Shown: piece by piece, positions 1 to 6,275 of the stretch
Layout of the letters: each line of letters starts with the position of its first letter
Numbering within the stretch: position 1 is the stretch's first letter
Origin: Candidatus Coatesiibacteriota bacterium
Lineage (GTDB): Bacteria; B130-G9
DNA: 7,111 nt
Assembly (NCBI GenBank): GCA_003647755.1
Contig: QMNL01000080.1
Span: forward strand, 1-7,111
Direction: 5' to 3'
Notes under the pieces: generated by a model
Told to the model about the DNA's origin: nothing
The model's database searches: none
Seen by the model: the letters and a program-made list of their open reading frames with translations, nothing else
Program-made: the position numbers and the translations under genes

Positions 1-409
1 CCTTGCTCGGGATCACTACATTCGGCGAACGCTCGGGGTCCTCAAAAGACTCCTCCTTCTCCCACTTCTTCTGCTGCTCGGTAAGCTCCTTCTTCTCAGC
101 CTTCTTTTCGGCTTTCTTCTCGGCCTTCTCAGGCGGCATCCACGGAAACTTCACGGAGTCTAGGCCGTCTTTCTCCAGCTTCTTCTCCAGCGCCTCGAAC
201 AGTTTCTTTATCTTGGCCTTGTCCTCCTTGGGGACAAGTGTGCTCTCATCAGGCCACCACGTGCAGCTCCTGTCCTTCGAGATACCGGTGTAGGTCCCGT
301 CGCCGTTGTTCTCCTCGGTCGCAAACGCGGCCTGGCTAAAGCAAAACACGCCAGCTATCACAAGAGCCAGCAAACCGAATAACAGGGCTTGAGTGCTAGA
401 AATGCGCAT
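1..409 (-). CDS. secreted Lys/Glu-rich protein of unknown function, 5' part only
   Basis: Reading leftward from an ATG at 409, 136 codons stay open to the window edge, so the gene is partial and its C-terminus is missing. The start is supported by AGGAGG eight bases upstream. Residues 1-30 form a signal peptide: MRIS start, hydrophobic core LLFGLLALVIAGVFCF, likely cleavage after AAFA. The mature part starts TEENNGDGTYTG, contains a CTWWPDE segment, then a helical charged stretch (KAKIKKLFEALEKKLEKDG), a PWMPPEK turn, and three AEKK tetrads followed by ELTEQQKKWEKEE, suggesting a coiled or extended helical region in the periplasm. I do not recognise the family. It is not TonB: the N-terminus looks like a cleavable signal rather than an anchor, and there is no proline-rich spacer. 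It may be the last gene of the receptor/ExbBD cluster or have its own promoter in the AT-rich 154-nt gap upstream. The reading frame and export signal are secure; the function is unknown. Confidence 0.85.
   Translation of the reverse strand, partial: MRISSTQALLFGLLALVIAGVFCFSQAAFATEENNGDGTYTGISKDRSCTWWPDESTLVPKEDKAKIKKLFEALEKKLEKDGLDSVKFPWMPPEKAEKKAEKKAEKKELTEQQKKWEKEESFEDPERSPNVVIPSK
89..130 (-). repeat. 12-bp coding tandem repeat (AEKK tetrads)
   Basis: Three imperfect 12-bp units inside the left-hand secreted gene encode successive Ala-Glu-Lys-Lys tetrads (GCC GAG AAG AAA, GCC GAA AAG AAG, GCT GAG AAG AAG), preceded by a degenerate GAG AAG. Synonymous differences between units suggest the repeat is old or selected at the protein level. 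Such units can change copy number by slippage and would lengthen or shorten a charged helix. Confidence 0.6.
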
Positions 410-563
410 CAGACTTTCCTCCTAGAACTAGTTCAATAAATAGGTTAACTCTCAATATATTCTCCATGATCAGCATTGGTAAAACAATCAGCCTGACTCC
501 ATGGTTCTCACCAATCTGGCTGCTCTGGCACGAGAATCACGAGACATGGGCTTAAACGGATGT

Positions 564-1535
564 CTATTTTACTATCTTGAACGGCTCCTTCGTCTCAACT
601 GCCTTGCCGGCCAGCTCATCACTGACTTTTATGAACAGAGTGTAGTTGCCGATCTCGAACTCGCGCTTATCGGTGCCCTTGTACGTAGGTCTTAGAGAGA
701 ATGAATACAGGTGGCTCTGGTTTTCGCCCTTGACGCGCTTGCCCTCTACTATCTGCCGCATGATCCGCCTATCGCCCTCGCGCTTGAACTTGTAGGTAAC
801 CTTAAACCGCGGCCTGCCCGCGTTATCGACTTTCAGGTTGTACACGTTGAAGTAAACCGACAGCGTGTCCCCAAGATGATATGTGCGGCTGGGCTGAGGC
901 GTAACCACCATGTTCAGCGTCGGTTTCAGAAAGCCTGATTGCTCGTTTTCCTTGGCCTTTTCAACATCCTTAGCGAACTCAACGCTACTAAGTGCAAGCT
1001 TACCCTGGGGTATCGATTTGACCTCGAACTCCCTCTTCTGCACGCCGATCTTACCACTGACGTTGTCCTTCACGCCAACCTCGAAAACGTAGTGCCCAGG
1101 ATCGAGGTTGAACGATGACACGAACTTCCCTGCCAGGTCCGGGTTTGTCGCCTCCTGCTGGTTCTTCACCCTCGTCGAACCGCGATTGGCCGCCTCCTTC
1201 ACGGTCTTGCCGTCCTTGTCGAGCACCCTGACAACTATGATCAGCGACGTGGCCATCTCGCCCGAGGCGATCTGCTTGAACTGAAGCGCCGAGTTCGGTA
1301 TCTCATAGTAAACCTCGATCTTGGCGCCCGGCGCGTCGTAGAGCTTGAAGGCTGCAATGTCCAGCGCAAAATTGATCTTTTCGCCCTTATAGTTCTTGAT
1401 CAGCTCCAAGGGATTGTCCGAGGCAGCAAGCTCAACCCCCGTGGCTGGCTTCTCGGCAAACACCCCAGCAGGGGCAATGAGTATCCCGCAAATGACCGCA
1501 ATAGCTGGAAATAACACGCGATAAAAATGTCTCAT
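564..1535 (-). CDS. secreted protein with two predicted beta-sandwich domains, distantly GWxTD-associated-like
   Basis: A 323-residue exported protein. The ATG at 1535 has a near-ideal ribosome site (AGGAGG, six bases upstream). Residues 1-27 are a signal peptide with cleavage expected after VFA. Residues about 54-180 look like an all-beta domain: FALDIAAFKLYD, then IEVYYEIPNSALQF, a strand IIVVRVLDKDGKTV, and DPGHYVFEVGVKDNVSGKIG. A lysine-rich linker (about 185-205) leads to a second beta-rich domain (about 208-323) with LGDTLSVYFNVYNLKV and FEIGNYTLFIKVSDELAGK. The first domain recalls, from memory, the beta-sandwich region of GWxTD-domain proteins of Acidobacteria and FCB bacteria, where a Tyr-Tyr-x-Ile/Val-Pro motif and a PGxYxxxVxVxDxxSGKxG motif recur, but no GWxTD motif is present. 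It lies 101 nt downstream of the second exbD, so it is probably co-transcribed and acts in the periplasm or at the outer membrane. No catalytic motif is visible; a structural or binding role is inference. Confidence 0.85.
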   Translation of the reverse strand: MRHFYRVLFPAIAVICGILIAPAGVFAEKPATGVELAASDNPLELIKNYKGEKINFALDIAAFKLYDAPGAKIEVYYEIPNSALQFKQIASGEMATSLIIVVRVLDKDGKTVKEAANRGSTRVKNQQEATNPDLAGKFVSSFNLDPGHYVFEVGVKDNVSGKIGVQKREFEVKSIPQGKLALSSVEFAKDVEKAKENEQSGFLKPTLNMVVTPQPSRTYHLGDTLSVYFNVYNLKVDNAGRPRFKVTYKFKREGDRRIMRQIVEGKRVKGENQSHLYSFSLRPTYKGTDKREFEIGNYTLFIKVSDELAGKAVETKEPFKIVK

Positions 1536-1568
1536 GATTGACCTCCTACATGATCAATAAATGCTAAC

Positions 1569-1585
1569 GTGCAAAATGCTTGCAC
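1569..1585 (-). other. small inverted repeat between exbD and the beta-sandwich gene
   Basis: GTGCAA and TTGCAC form a 6-bp stem around a 5-nt loop in the 101-nt gap. On the minus strand it is followed by GTTAGCATTTATTG, which is AT-rich but not a real U-tract. It could be a weak attenuator or an mRNA-processing hairpin that lowers expression of the downstream gene, or chance. It is too weak to call a terminator. Confidence 0.3.
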
Positions 1586-1636
1586 TTGCTTCATAAACGC
1601 TTAAATGATGCTACAGCCCTCAGATGCGACCTGCAA

Positions 1637-2074
1637 CTACGACCCTCCGCCCGCATACTGCCCCCACTGCTGAATCTCCTTCTGGGTCGGTATCGAGATG
1701 TTCTTGACGTTCGCCTGCCTCAACTCGTCGATCACCGATACCAGCACTTTATACTTGGCCGAGAGGTCGGATTTCACCAACACGAACTTATTGGGGTTTC
1801 GTGCAAGTTTCGGCTCCAGATACGACTGTATATCCGAGACCGAGGACGGCATGCCGTCGAGGCTAATGCTCCCGTCCCGGTGTATCTCGATCAACACCGC
1901 CTCCGTGGTGGTAGCCTCCTGTGTTTTCTGCTTCTTGGGAAGGGTCATCTCCAACCCCCTCGTAGTCCCGAAAGCAGTTGTAACCATGAAGAAGATTATC
2001 AGGAGAAAAGCGATGTCCGCAGTAGAGGATAAATTGAACTCCTCATCAATCTTCAGCCTGCTCTTGAATCTCAT
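1637..2074 (-). CDS. exbD: ExbD/TolR-family biopolymer transport protein (second copy)
   Basis: A 145-residue subunit of a TolQR/ExbBD-type inner-membrane motor; the family uses the proton gradient to move a periplasmic domain that drives TonB- or Tol-dependent work at the outer membrane. A short cytoplasmic N-terminus (MRFKSRLKIDEEFNL) precedes one transmembrane helix (about 15-35: STADIAFLLIIFFMVTT). Asp20 sits where the proton-carrying aspartate of ExbD/TolR lies. After the helix comes the family LEMTLPK motif, then a periplasmic domain with EAVLIEIHRDGSISLDG and the conserved-looking YKVLVSVIDELRQANVKNIS near the end. The length is normal. It starts nine bases after the stop of the upstream exbD, with an AGGGGA ribosome site overlapping that stop, so translation is probably coupled. 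It ends in a GQYAGGGS tail not shared by its neighbour. The family call is certain; which partner it serves is inferred from context. Confidence 0.95.
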   Translation of the reverse strand: MRFKSRLKIDEEFNLSSTADIAFLLIIFFMVTTAFGTTRGLEMTLPKKQKTQEATTTEAVLIEIHRDGSISLDGMPSSVSDIQSYLEPKLARNPNKFVLVKSDLSAKYKVLVSVIDELRQANVKNISIPTQKEIQQWGQYAGGGS

Positions 2075-2083
2075 GTCGTTCCC

Positions 2084-2512
2084 CTAACCAGCAGAAGCCC
2101 GAACCTTCTGAACCGTCAAGAGCGAAATATTGCGCGCATTCACATCGCGCAACTGCTCCAGAACCTTGTCAACATACCGGTACTCCACGTCCCTAGACGC
2201 CTTGATCGTGAACTGCGTCTGAGGCGCCCGCGCTACCAAGTTCAGGGCGAAGATCGTCACGTCATCAATGCCGCGAGGTTCTGGGTTCTTGTCCCCTGAG
2301 GAGAGAAGTACGTTGCCATCTCTATCAATGACGATTATGGCAGCGCCTGGAACAGTAGCCTCTCGCTCGAGGCTTTGAGGCAAGTTCACCTTGCTCTTAT
2401 CCACACTGAACGTGGTGGTAACGATGAAAAACACGATCAGAAGGAACGCTATGTCCCCCATTGAGGAGGACGGGATAGTAGCCTTAATGCTGCCTCGGCG
2501 CTTGAACCTCAT
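2084..2512 (-). CDS. exbD: ExbD/TolR-family biopolymer transport protein (first copy)
   Basis: A 142-residue ExbD/TolR protein, paralogous to the one that follows it. The N-terminus MRFKRRGSIKATIP is basic and cytoplasmic. One transmembrane helix (about 15-35: SSMGDIAFLLIVFFIVTT) carries the key aspartate at position 20. A VNLPQS motif follows, then a periplasmic domain with AAIIVIDRDGNVLL, FTIKASRDVEYRYVDKVLEQL and NARNISLLT. Its ATG overlaps the TGA of the upstream exbB in an ATGA arrangement (4 nt), which points to coupled translation and a fixed subunit ratio. Compared with the second copy it has a longer insertion between the two beta segments (SSGDKNPEPRGIDD) and a different C-terminus, so the two have diverged and may not be interchangeable. 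Both keep all the visible functional residues, so neither looks decayed. Confidence 0.95.
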   Translation of the reverse strand: MRFKRRGSIKATIPSSSMGDIAFLLIVFFIVTTTFSVDKSKVNLPQSLEREATVPGAAIIVIDRDGNVLLSSGDKNPEPRGIDDVTIFALNLVARAPQTQFTIKASRDVEYRYVDKVLEQLRDVNARNISLLTVQKVRASAG

Positions 2513-3392
2513 TGCAATTGATCAAGTAACTGCGATGTGCACTCATCCATCTGAAGCGACGTCTTGGCGACAACACTTGTGAAGTAGTTATAGGCCGCAA
2601 GCGTCGGAATGGCGATAATCAGGCCCGACGCGGTCGTTATCAGCGCCTCGGAGATACCTTGAGCGACGAGCCCTGGATTGGATAGACCAGCCTTCGCAAT
2701 AACTCCGAACGACCTTATCATGCCTGTTACCGTGCCAAGAAAGCCCATCAAAGGTGAGATGTTGGCAACACTGGCCAAGACGGGCAGCCCCCTTTCCAAT
2801 TTGGACATGGCTACTGCACCTGCCGTCTCGAGCGCCCTCTCAACATGTTTACGGCCTTTGTCCCACCGAAGAAGTCCCGCCTTGATAACAACCGGGATAG
2901 GCCCCCTACTTGCATCGCACAACGCCATCGCACCCTTTATATCGCCCTTACCGATAAACGAGTTAACCTTCATCATGAACTCGCGGGGGTTGATCCTGCC
3001 CATCCAAAACACTATGGCCCGCTCTATCGTGAACACGATGCCGATCAAAAGCGACAACAACAGCGGCCACATCACCGGCCCACCCTCCTTGAAAAGCTTG
3101 ATCAGCCCCAGCCTCCTGCCTTCTTCGTTTCCGCAGGCCCTGCCGCCTTGCTTGGCTTGGCAGAGGGAGTTGCCGCCGCCGACGTGCTTGTCGTCGAAAC
3201 TGTCGCCCGTGTCGCCACGGCTGAGGTTGCGGTCGTCGGACCGCCTCCGGCGAGCGCTGCAGCACCAACTGATGAGGCACTCTCGCCAGGCGCCTCTGCC
3301 CAGCAATAGCACGCCAGGATCAACAAGGTGCAGAGCAAAACCAACGATGATCTTATGGGCGACCCCGTGCCCAATGTCCTCGGCTTTATCAC
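2509..3392 (-). CDS. exbB: TolQ/ExbB/MotA-family proton channel with exported Ala/Thr-rich leader; apparent frameshift
   Basis: The channel domain is clear in the frame ending at 2509: GGPVMWPLLLSLLIGIVFTI (TM1), a cytoplasmic loop with GDIKGAMALCDASRGPIPVV, then NISPLMGFLGTVTGMI (TM2) and GISEALITTASGLIIAIPTL (TM3) with the conserved threonines. The stretch upstream of it in that frame (MLLLGRGAWREC..., arginine-rich) is not family-like. The adjoining frame, from a GTG at 3392 with a GGGAG ribosome site, encodes a signal-like N-terminus (SLVLLCTLLILACYCWA), a linker rich in Ala, Thr, Ser and Pro, and KKAGGWG before TGA at 3102-3104. Many ExbB homologues of FCB-type bacteria have just this leader-linker-channel layout. 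One extra base in the G run at 3106-3109 would join them as KAGGWG-LIKLFKEGGPVM, giving 294 residues. The break is therefore either a one-base deletion or sequence error, a disrupted gene, or recoding. Internal initiation at GTG 3075 (AAGGAGG eight bases upstream) is also possible. It should pair with the two ExbD proteins that follow. Confidence 0.85.
3102..3117 (-). other. frame break in exbB: SD-like AGGAGG, four-G run, in-frame TGA
   Basis: On the minus strand the bases read AGGAGG (3117-3112), C, T, GGGG (3109-3106), C, TGA (3104-3102). The leader frame reads GGC TGG GGC TGA and stops; the channel domain continues as CTG ATC AAG, which requires a -1 shift or one additional G. The upstream AGGAGG resembles a stimulatory Shine-Dalgarno element, but there is no canonical X XXY YYZ slippery heptamer and Trp-tRNA would re-pair poorly at CTG. 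A one-base homopolymer loss is the simpler reading. Confidence 0.75.
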
Positions 3393-3527
3393 TAAATCTC
3401 TCCCTAATCCTCTTCTAATAGATTCCTCTGGCCACGTGAATTCTCGCCCACTAACCGGGAATACAAAATCTCACAGACACCAGCACAGCCCGGCACAACC
3501 CTCGGTTAAGTATCGGTCGCTTCAGGT

Positions 3528-6041
3528 CTAGAACTCGAACTTAATCCCAAACTGCAGTCGTCGCCCAGCGCTGTAACCATCAGGTTCCTGCTTCAGAACA
3601 TCCATGTGCGACACGTTACTATGGTCAAACAGGTTGTAGGCTTGCACCAGCATGGTCAACGTGTAATCTCGAACCTTGAACTCCTTCATCACTGTTACAT
3701 CAAAATTGCTGTAGTATGGCTCACGACTTTCGTTCACTTTGTCTTGCTTGCGATCCAGCTGATCGGTCTCCTCGTCCCTAACCAAATACTCTGATGTGTA
3801 AGGATAGCCAGAGCGGTAGCTGTAGACCCCATTCAAGAATATGCTGTAAGGCAGCTCCGCATTGAACGATACCGCCAAGGCGTGGCGAATGTCCCAGTCC
3901 AGCCAAGTCTCCTTCCCGGTCAACTTGCCATAGTTGTCCACACCGATTCCCTTCGCCTCCTGGTAGGTGTAGGAGACTCGGCCCTCAAAGTTCTTGCTGA
4001 AGGATTTCTTGATCTTGACCTCAACACCCCTGGCCCACGCCCCACCAACATTCTTCATCTGCCACTCGTAAATCGCCGGGTCAGGATTCACGTCCACCTG
4101 CTGGAGCAGGTCCTGTATATCCTTGTGAAAATAAGTTACGCCGAGGGAAACGTCCGGGAACACCTCCCGCTCCACGCCGAACTCGAAAGCCTTCGTGATT
4201 GGATTGCGCAGCCCCGTTGCACCACGGTAATAATTGATGTCCAGCGTCCCCTCCCGAGAGGACTTCGACCCATATTCATATATGTATTGTGTCTCCTGCG
4301 CCATCGCATCCGCGAGCTGAATAACCTGGAAAAACCAACCATACTGGAACCGAAACTTCGTCTTCTCATCTGGCGTATATGTAATACCCAGCCGCGGCGA
4401 TGTCTGGCTCCCATTATTAGCCTCTTGCCAGTCGAAACGCAACCCGTAGTTCAGAAAGACCGGGAGGTCATATTTCTCGTCGAGGCTCCATCTATCTTGA
4501 ACATAGACGCCCCCGTGGTTCGTGTCCCACCTGTCCTTGTTCATGTAGAAATGCCGCTTCCGATAGAACTCAATCTGCGCAGGATTGGGTGACCAGTCAT
4601 CCGGAGACGTAACCAAGTAATATGGCAGGACGGCGAGCTCACCACCATAGTGAATGTAGTTGACGGTTGTGCCGGCTCTAAACCTGTGGTCCTCTTTGAG
4701 CCAAGTCACGTTTGAGCTGAAATACCCCATCCAAACATCTCGCCATTGCCAGACAGGATAGTCGCCCTTGCCCCCATACTGCTTATCGCCATAGAAACGA
4801 CCCTCGTCCCAGACGACTGGAAGGATCCACGGCTCATAGTCGTGCCAGTCCATGTCCTCAACCTTCGCCTCAAGATACTGCTTCCCCACGCCTAGGAACG
4901 TCTCGAGAACCAGTTCTGGTGAGAAAGTGTGAGTATGGTTGACCAAAACAAAATTGTAATCAAACCTCATGGTGTACATGTGGACAGGATCCATCCAATC
5001 AGCACCCGGCCTCGTCTCAACAGTGTTGAAGAAGTATTGAAAGACAAACTTGTCATCGATCGTCGCCTGCCAAGTGAACTTCGCCATCCCACCGAGCTCC
5101 TTCCACGTGCCAGCCCCGTAATCGTCCTGAGGATACTTGGCGGCAGGGAACATTCTCTTGCTGTCCTCCAGCTCGATCGAGATGAAGAAGTTGAGCTTCT
5201 CGTGAATCACCGGGCCTTTCAACGTGAAGCCCGGGTTGTATAACCGCCACTGATACTGCACACCGTCCAGGTCTGCGTTCTCATAGTTGAAATGCACATC
5301 ACCGTGGAATGTGTCAGTCCCGCTCTTGGTTACGACGTTAACCATGCCCGACATATTGCCGCCGTATTCCGCGTCATAACCACCGGTGATGACCTCCATC
5401 TTCTCGACAGCGTTCATGTTGACGTTTGTGCCGTAGCCACCGGTCACTGGGTCCTGGGCGTTCATCCCGTCCACCTTGAACCCAACCTCGCCAGTCCGGC
5501 CACCCCTCATGTGTATCTGCTGGTCGCGATCGATCAGTGTGCCGGGAAGTATCTTCAGGGCATTCTGATAGGCACGACCCTCGATGGGCATATCCTCAAT
5601 ATAGTCGCCGGCAATCACGTCGGAAGTGCCCGAAACCTCCTTCTCTATCAAGGGGCTTTGAGCAACAACCTCGACCTCCTTCTCCAAAGCCACACGCTGC
5701 CTCAGCTGAACGCTGACAATGGTCGTCCTATCCATTGTAACCTTTATATTCGTGATCTTCTTCTTCAGATAGCCAATGTAAACCACCTCTATCGTGTATG
5801 TTCCCGGCGGCAAGCCAGCTCTCACAAACTTGCCATCCTTATCCGCTGAGAAAGCATAGGGCTTAAGAAGTGCGGGACCAGATATCAAGATGTCGGCAAA
5901 GGGAAGTGGCTCTGCCGTCGAGGCATCCTTGACCTCGCCCTTAATGACGCCAGTTATTCCGCACTGGGCCGGCATCGAGAAAACGAGACCTAAAAACAAT
6001 CCCAACAACAGGACGAACAAACGCATATACTCGTCTTTCAC
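3528..6041 (-). CDS. TonB-dependent outer-membrane receptor with carboxypeptidase-regulatory-like N-domain
   Basis: An 837-residue outer-membrane active transporter or receptor, gated by TonB and energised by ExbB/ExbD. Translation begins at a GTG at 6041 with CAGGAG seven bases upstream; the in-frame ATG five codons on lacks a good ribosome site. A signal peptide covers about residues 1-27 (LFVLLLGLFLGLVFSMPAQC). Residues about 29-113 are a carboxypeptidase-regulatory-like beta-sandwich (GVIKGEVKDASTAEPLPFAD, DKDGKFVRAGLPPGTYTIEV). KEVEVVAQSPLIEK at 121-134 is where a TonB-box-like segment would lie. The plug covers about 130-240, with IHMRGGRTGEVGFKVDGMNA, VEKMEVITGGYDAEYGGNMS and GMVNVVTKSGT. 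The remainder is an aromatic-rich beta-barrel ending QFGIKFEF, with the terminal Phe expected for outer-membrane assembly. The length and layout are normal for a full receptor. The ligand is unknown: nearby genes encode motor parts and not catabolic enzymes or siderophore genes, so neither glycan nor iron uptake can be chosen. Confidence 0.96.
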   Translation of the reverse strand: MKDEYMRLFVLLLGLFLGLVFSMPAQCGITGVIKGEVKDASTAEPLPFADILISGPALLKPYAFSADKDGKFVRAGLPPGTYTIEVVYIGYLKKKITNIKVTMDRTTIVSVQLRQRVALEKEVEVVAQSPLIEKEVSGTSDVIAGDYIEDMPIEGRAYQNALKILPGTLIDRDQQIHMRGGRTGEVGFKVDGMNAQDPVTGGYGTNVNMNAVEKMEVITGGYDAEYGGNMSGMVNVVTKSGTDTFHGDVHFNYENADLDGVQYQWRLYNPGFTLKGPVIHEKLNFFISIELEDSKRMFPAAKYPQDDYGAGTWKELGGMAKFTWQATIDDKFVFQYFFNTVETRPGADWMDPVHMYTMRFDYNFVLVNHTHTFSPELVLETFLGVGKQYLEAKVEDMDWHDYEPWILPVVWDEGRFYGDKQYGGKGDYPVWQWRDVWMGYFSSNVTWLKEDHRFRAGTTVNYIHYGGELAVLPYYLVTSPDDWSPNPAQIEFYRKRHFYMNKDRWDTNHGGVYVQDRWSLDEKYDLPVFLNYGLRFDWQEANNGSQTSPRLGITYTPDEKTKFRFQYGWFFQVIQLADAMAQETQYIYEYGSKSSREGTLDINYYRGATGLRNPITKAFEFGVEREVFPDVSLGVTYFHKDIQDLLQQVDVNPDPAIYEWQMKNVGGAWARGVEVKIKKSFSKNFEGRVSYTYQEAKGIGVDNYGKLTGKETWLDWDIRHALAVSFNAELPYSIFLNGVYSYRSGYPYTSEYLVRDEETDQLDRKQDKVNESREPYYSNFDVTVMKEFKVRDYTLTMLVQAYNLFDHSNVSHMDVLKQEPDGYSAGRRLQFGIKFEF

Positions 6042-6048
6042 CGAAAGT

Positions 6049-6054
6049 CTCCTG
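6049..6054 (-). promoter_or_regulatory. ribosome binding site deciding the GTG start of the receptor
   Basis: CAGGAG on the minus strand lies seven bases before GTG 6041. The alternative ATG at 6026 has only a poor purine match upstream, so the GTG start, giving MKDEYMRLF before the signal-peptide core, is preferred. Confidence 0.7.
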
Positions 6055-6076
6055 TCAAATTAGTGATGTGGTTAAT

Positions 6077-6097
6077 GCTCACCGCCCCAGCGAGAGC
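6077..6097 (-). other. leader hairpin upstream of the receptor start
   Basis: On the minus strand GCTC (6097-6094) pairs with GAGC (6080-6077). An inner CGC/GCG-type pairing with a bulge closes a TGGG loop. It sits 35 nt before the GTG, within the presumed leader mRNA. It may affect translation, but I see no match to a known riboswitch core, and the pairing is imperfect. Confidence 0.3.
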
Positions 6098-6177
6098 AAC
6101 CTAGCAATACTGATTGAGCTCAAAAAAGCCCCCAATAAATATCCTGTTACCCAACAATTAGGCTATTACAGCTTGAG

Positions 6178-6194
6178 TTCGGCTTTTCGCCGAA
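6178..6194. promoter_or_regulatory. 17-bp inverted repeat overlapping the receptor promoter (candidate operator)
   Basis: TTCGGC and GCCGAA are perfect 6-bp arms around a 5-bp centre (TTTTC on the plus strand). Two further base pairs (GA...TC) extend the symmetry outward after one mismatch. The repeat touches the last base of the -10 hexamer (6194), and the expected transcription start (near 6187) falls in its centre. That is a typical position for a repressor operator. There is no T-tract after either arm, so it is not a terminator. The regulator is not in the window. Confidence 0.45.
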
Positions 6195-6222
6195 TTCTAT
6201 GAACATGACCAACTACTGTCAA
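6194..6222 (-). promoter_or_regulatory. sigma70-type promoter for the receptor/exbBD operon
   Basis: On the minus strand a consensus -35 TTGACA (6222-6217), an exact 17-bp spacer and a -10 TAGAAT (6199-6194, one mismatch from TATAAT) point leftward to the receptor gene. The start would be near 6187, giving a leader of about 145 nt. It lies downstream of the right-hand exbB stop, so the receptor and the genes after it can be transcribed independently of that exbB. Confidence 0.75.
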
Positions 6223-6275
6223 CAGTTTTGTTCAGGAGCATTTCCTCAACGGCTGATCGGGAGGACATTGACCCC

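Noticed and set aside
425..434. GAACTAGTTC palindrome before the left-hand secreted gene as an operator
   Set aside because: A 10-bp palindrome in AT-rich DNA is not exceptional. It directly abuts the ribosome site, and no clear promoter accompanies it.
3102..3117. A prfB-like +1 programmed frameshift (SD followed by TGA)
   Set aside because: A +1 shift after GGC would enter the third frame (DQAFQGGWAG...), which is not the channel frame. A -1 shift or an extra base is needed.
2509..3312. A continuous 267-residue frame starting MLLLGRGAWREC as the full ExbB
   Set aside because: Its first 70 or so residues are arginine-rich and out of frame with a family-like signal leader. The start lacks support, and only the part from about 3105 leftward matches ExbB.
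2678..3418. Long plus-strand open frames opposite exbB (and others opposite the receptor, exbD and the beta-sandwich gene)
   Set aside because: They are antisense to clearly recognisable genes, have no family-like sequence and no convincing ribosome sites, and arise from the codon composition of the real genes.
3393..3527. Promoter or terminator between the receptor and the second exbB
   Set aside because: Only poor hexamer pairs (for example TTGTAT with AGAATT) and no convincing hairpin with a T-tract were found, so I treat it as an internal operon gap.
6114..6130. Rho-independent terminator at TTGAGCTCAA next to the run of A/T
   Set aside because: The palindrome has no loop room, and the T-run precedes rather than follows it on the minus strand. 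On the plus strand the A-run gives no U-tract.
6042..6187. Cobalamin riboswitch or other known riboswitch before the receptor
   Set aside because: I could not see the conserved B12-box or multi-helix core, and the leader is short for that class.
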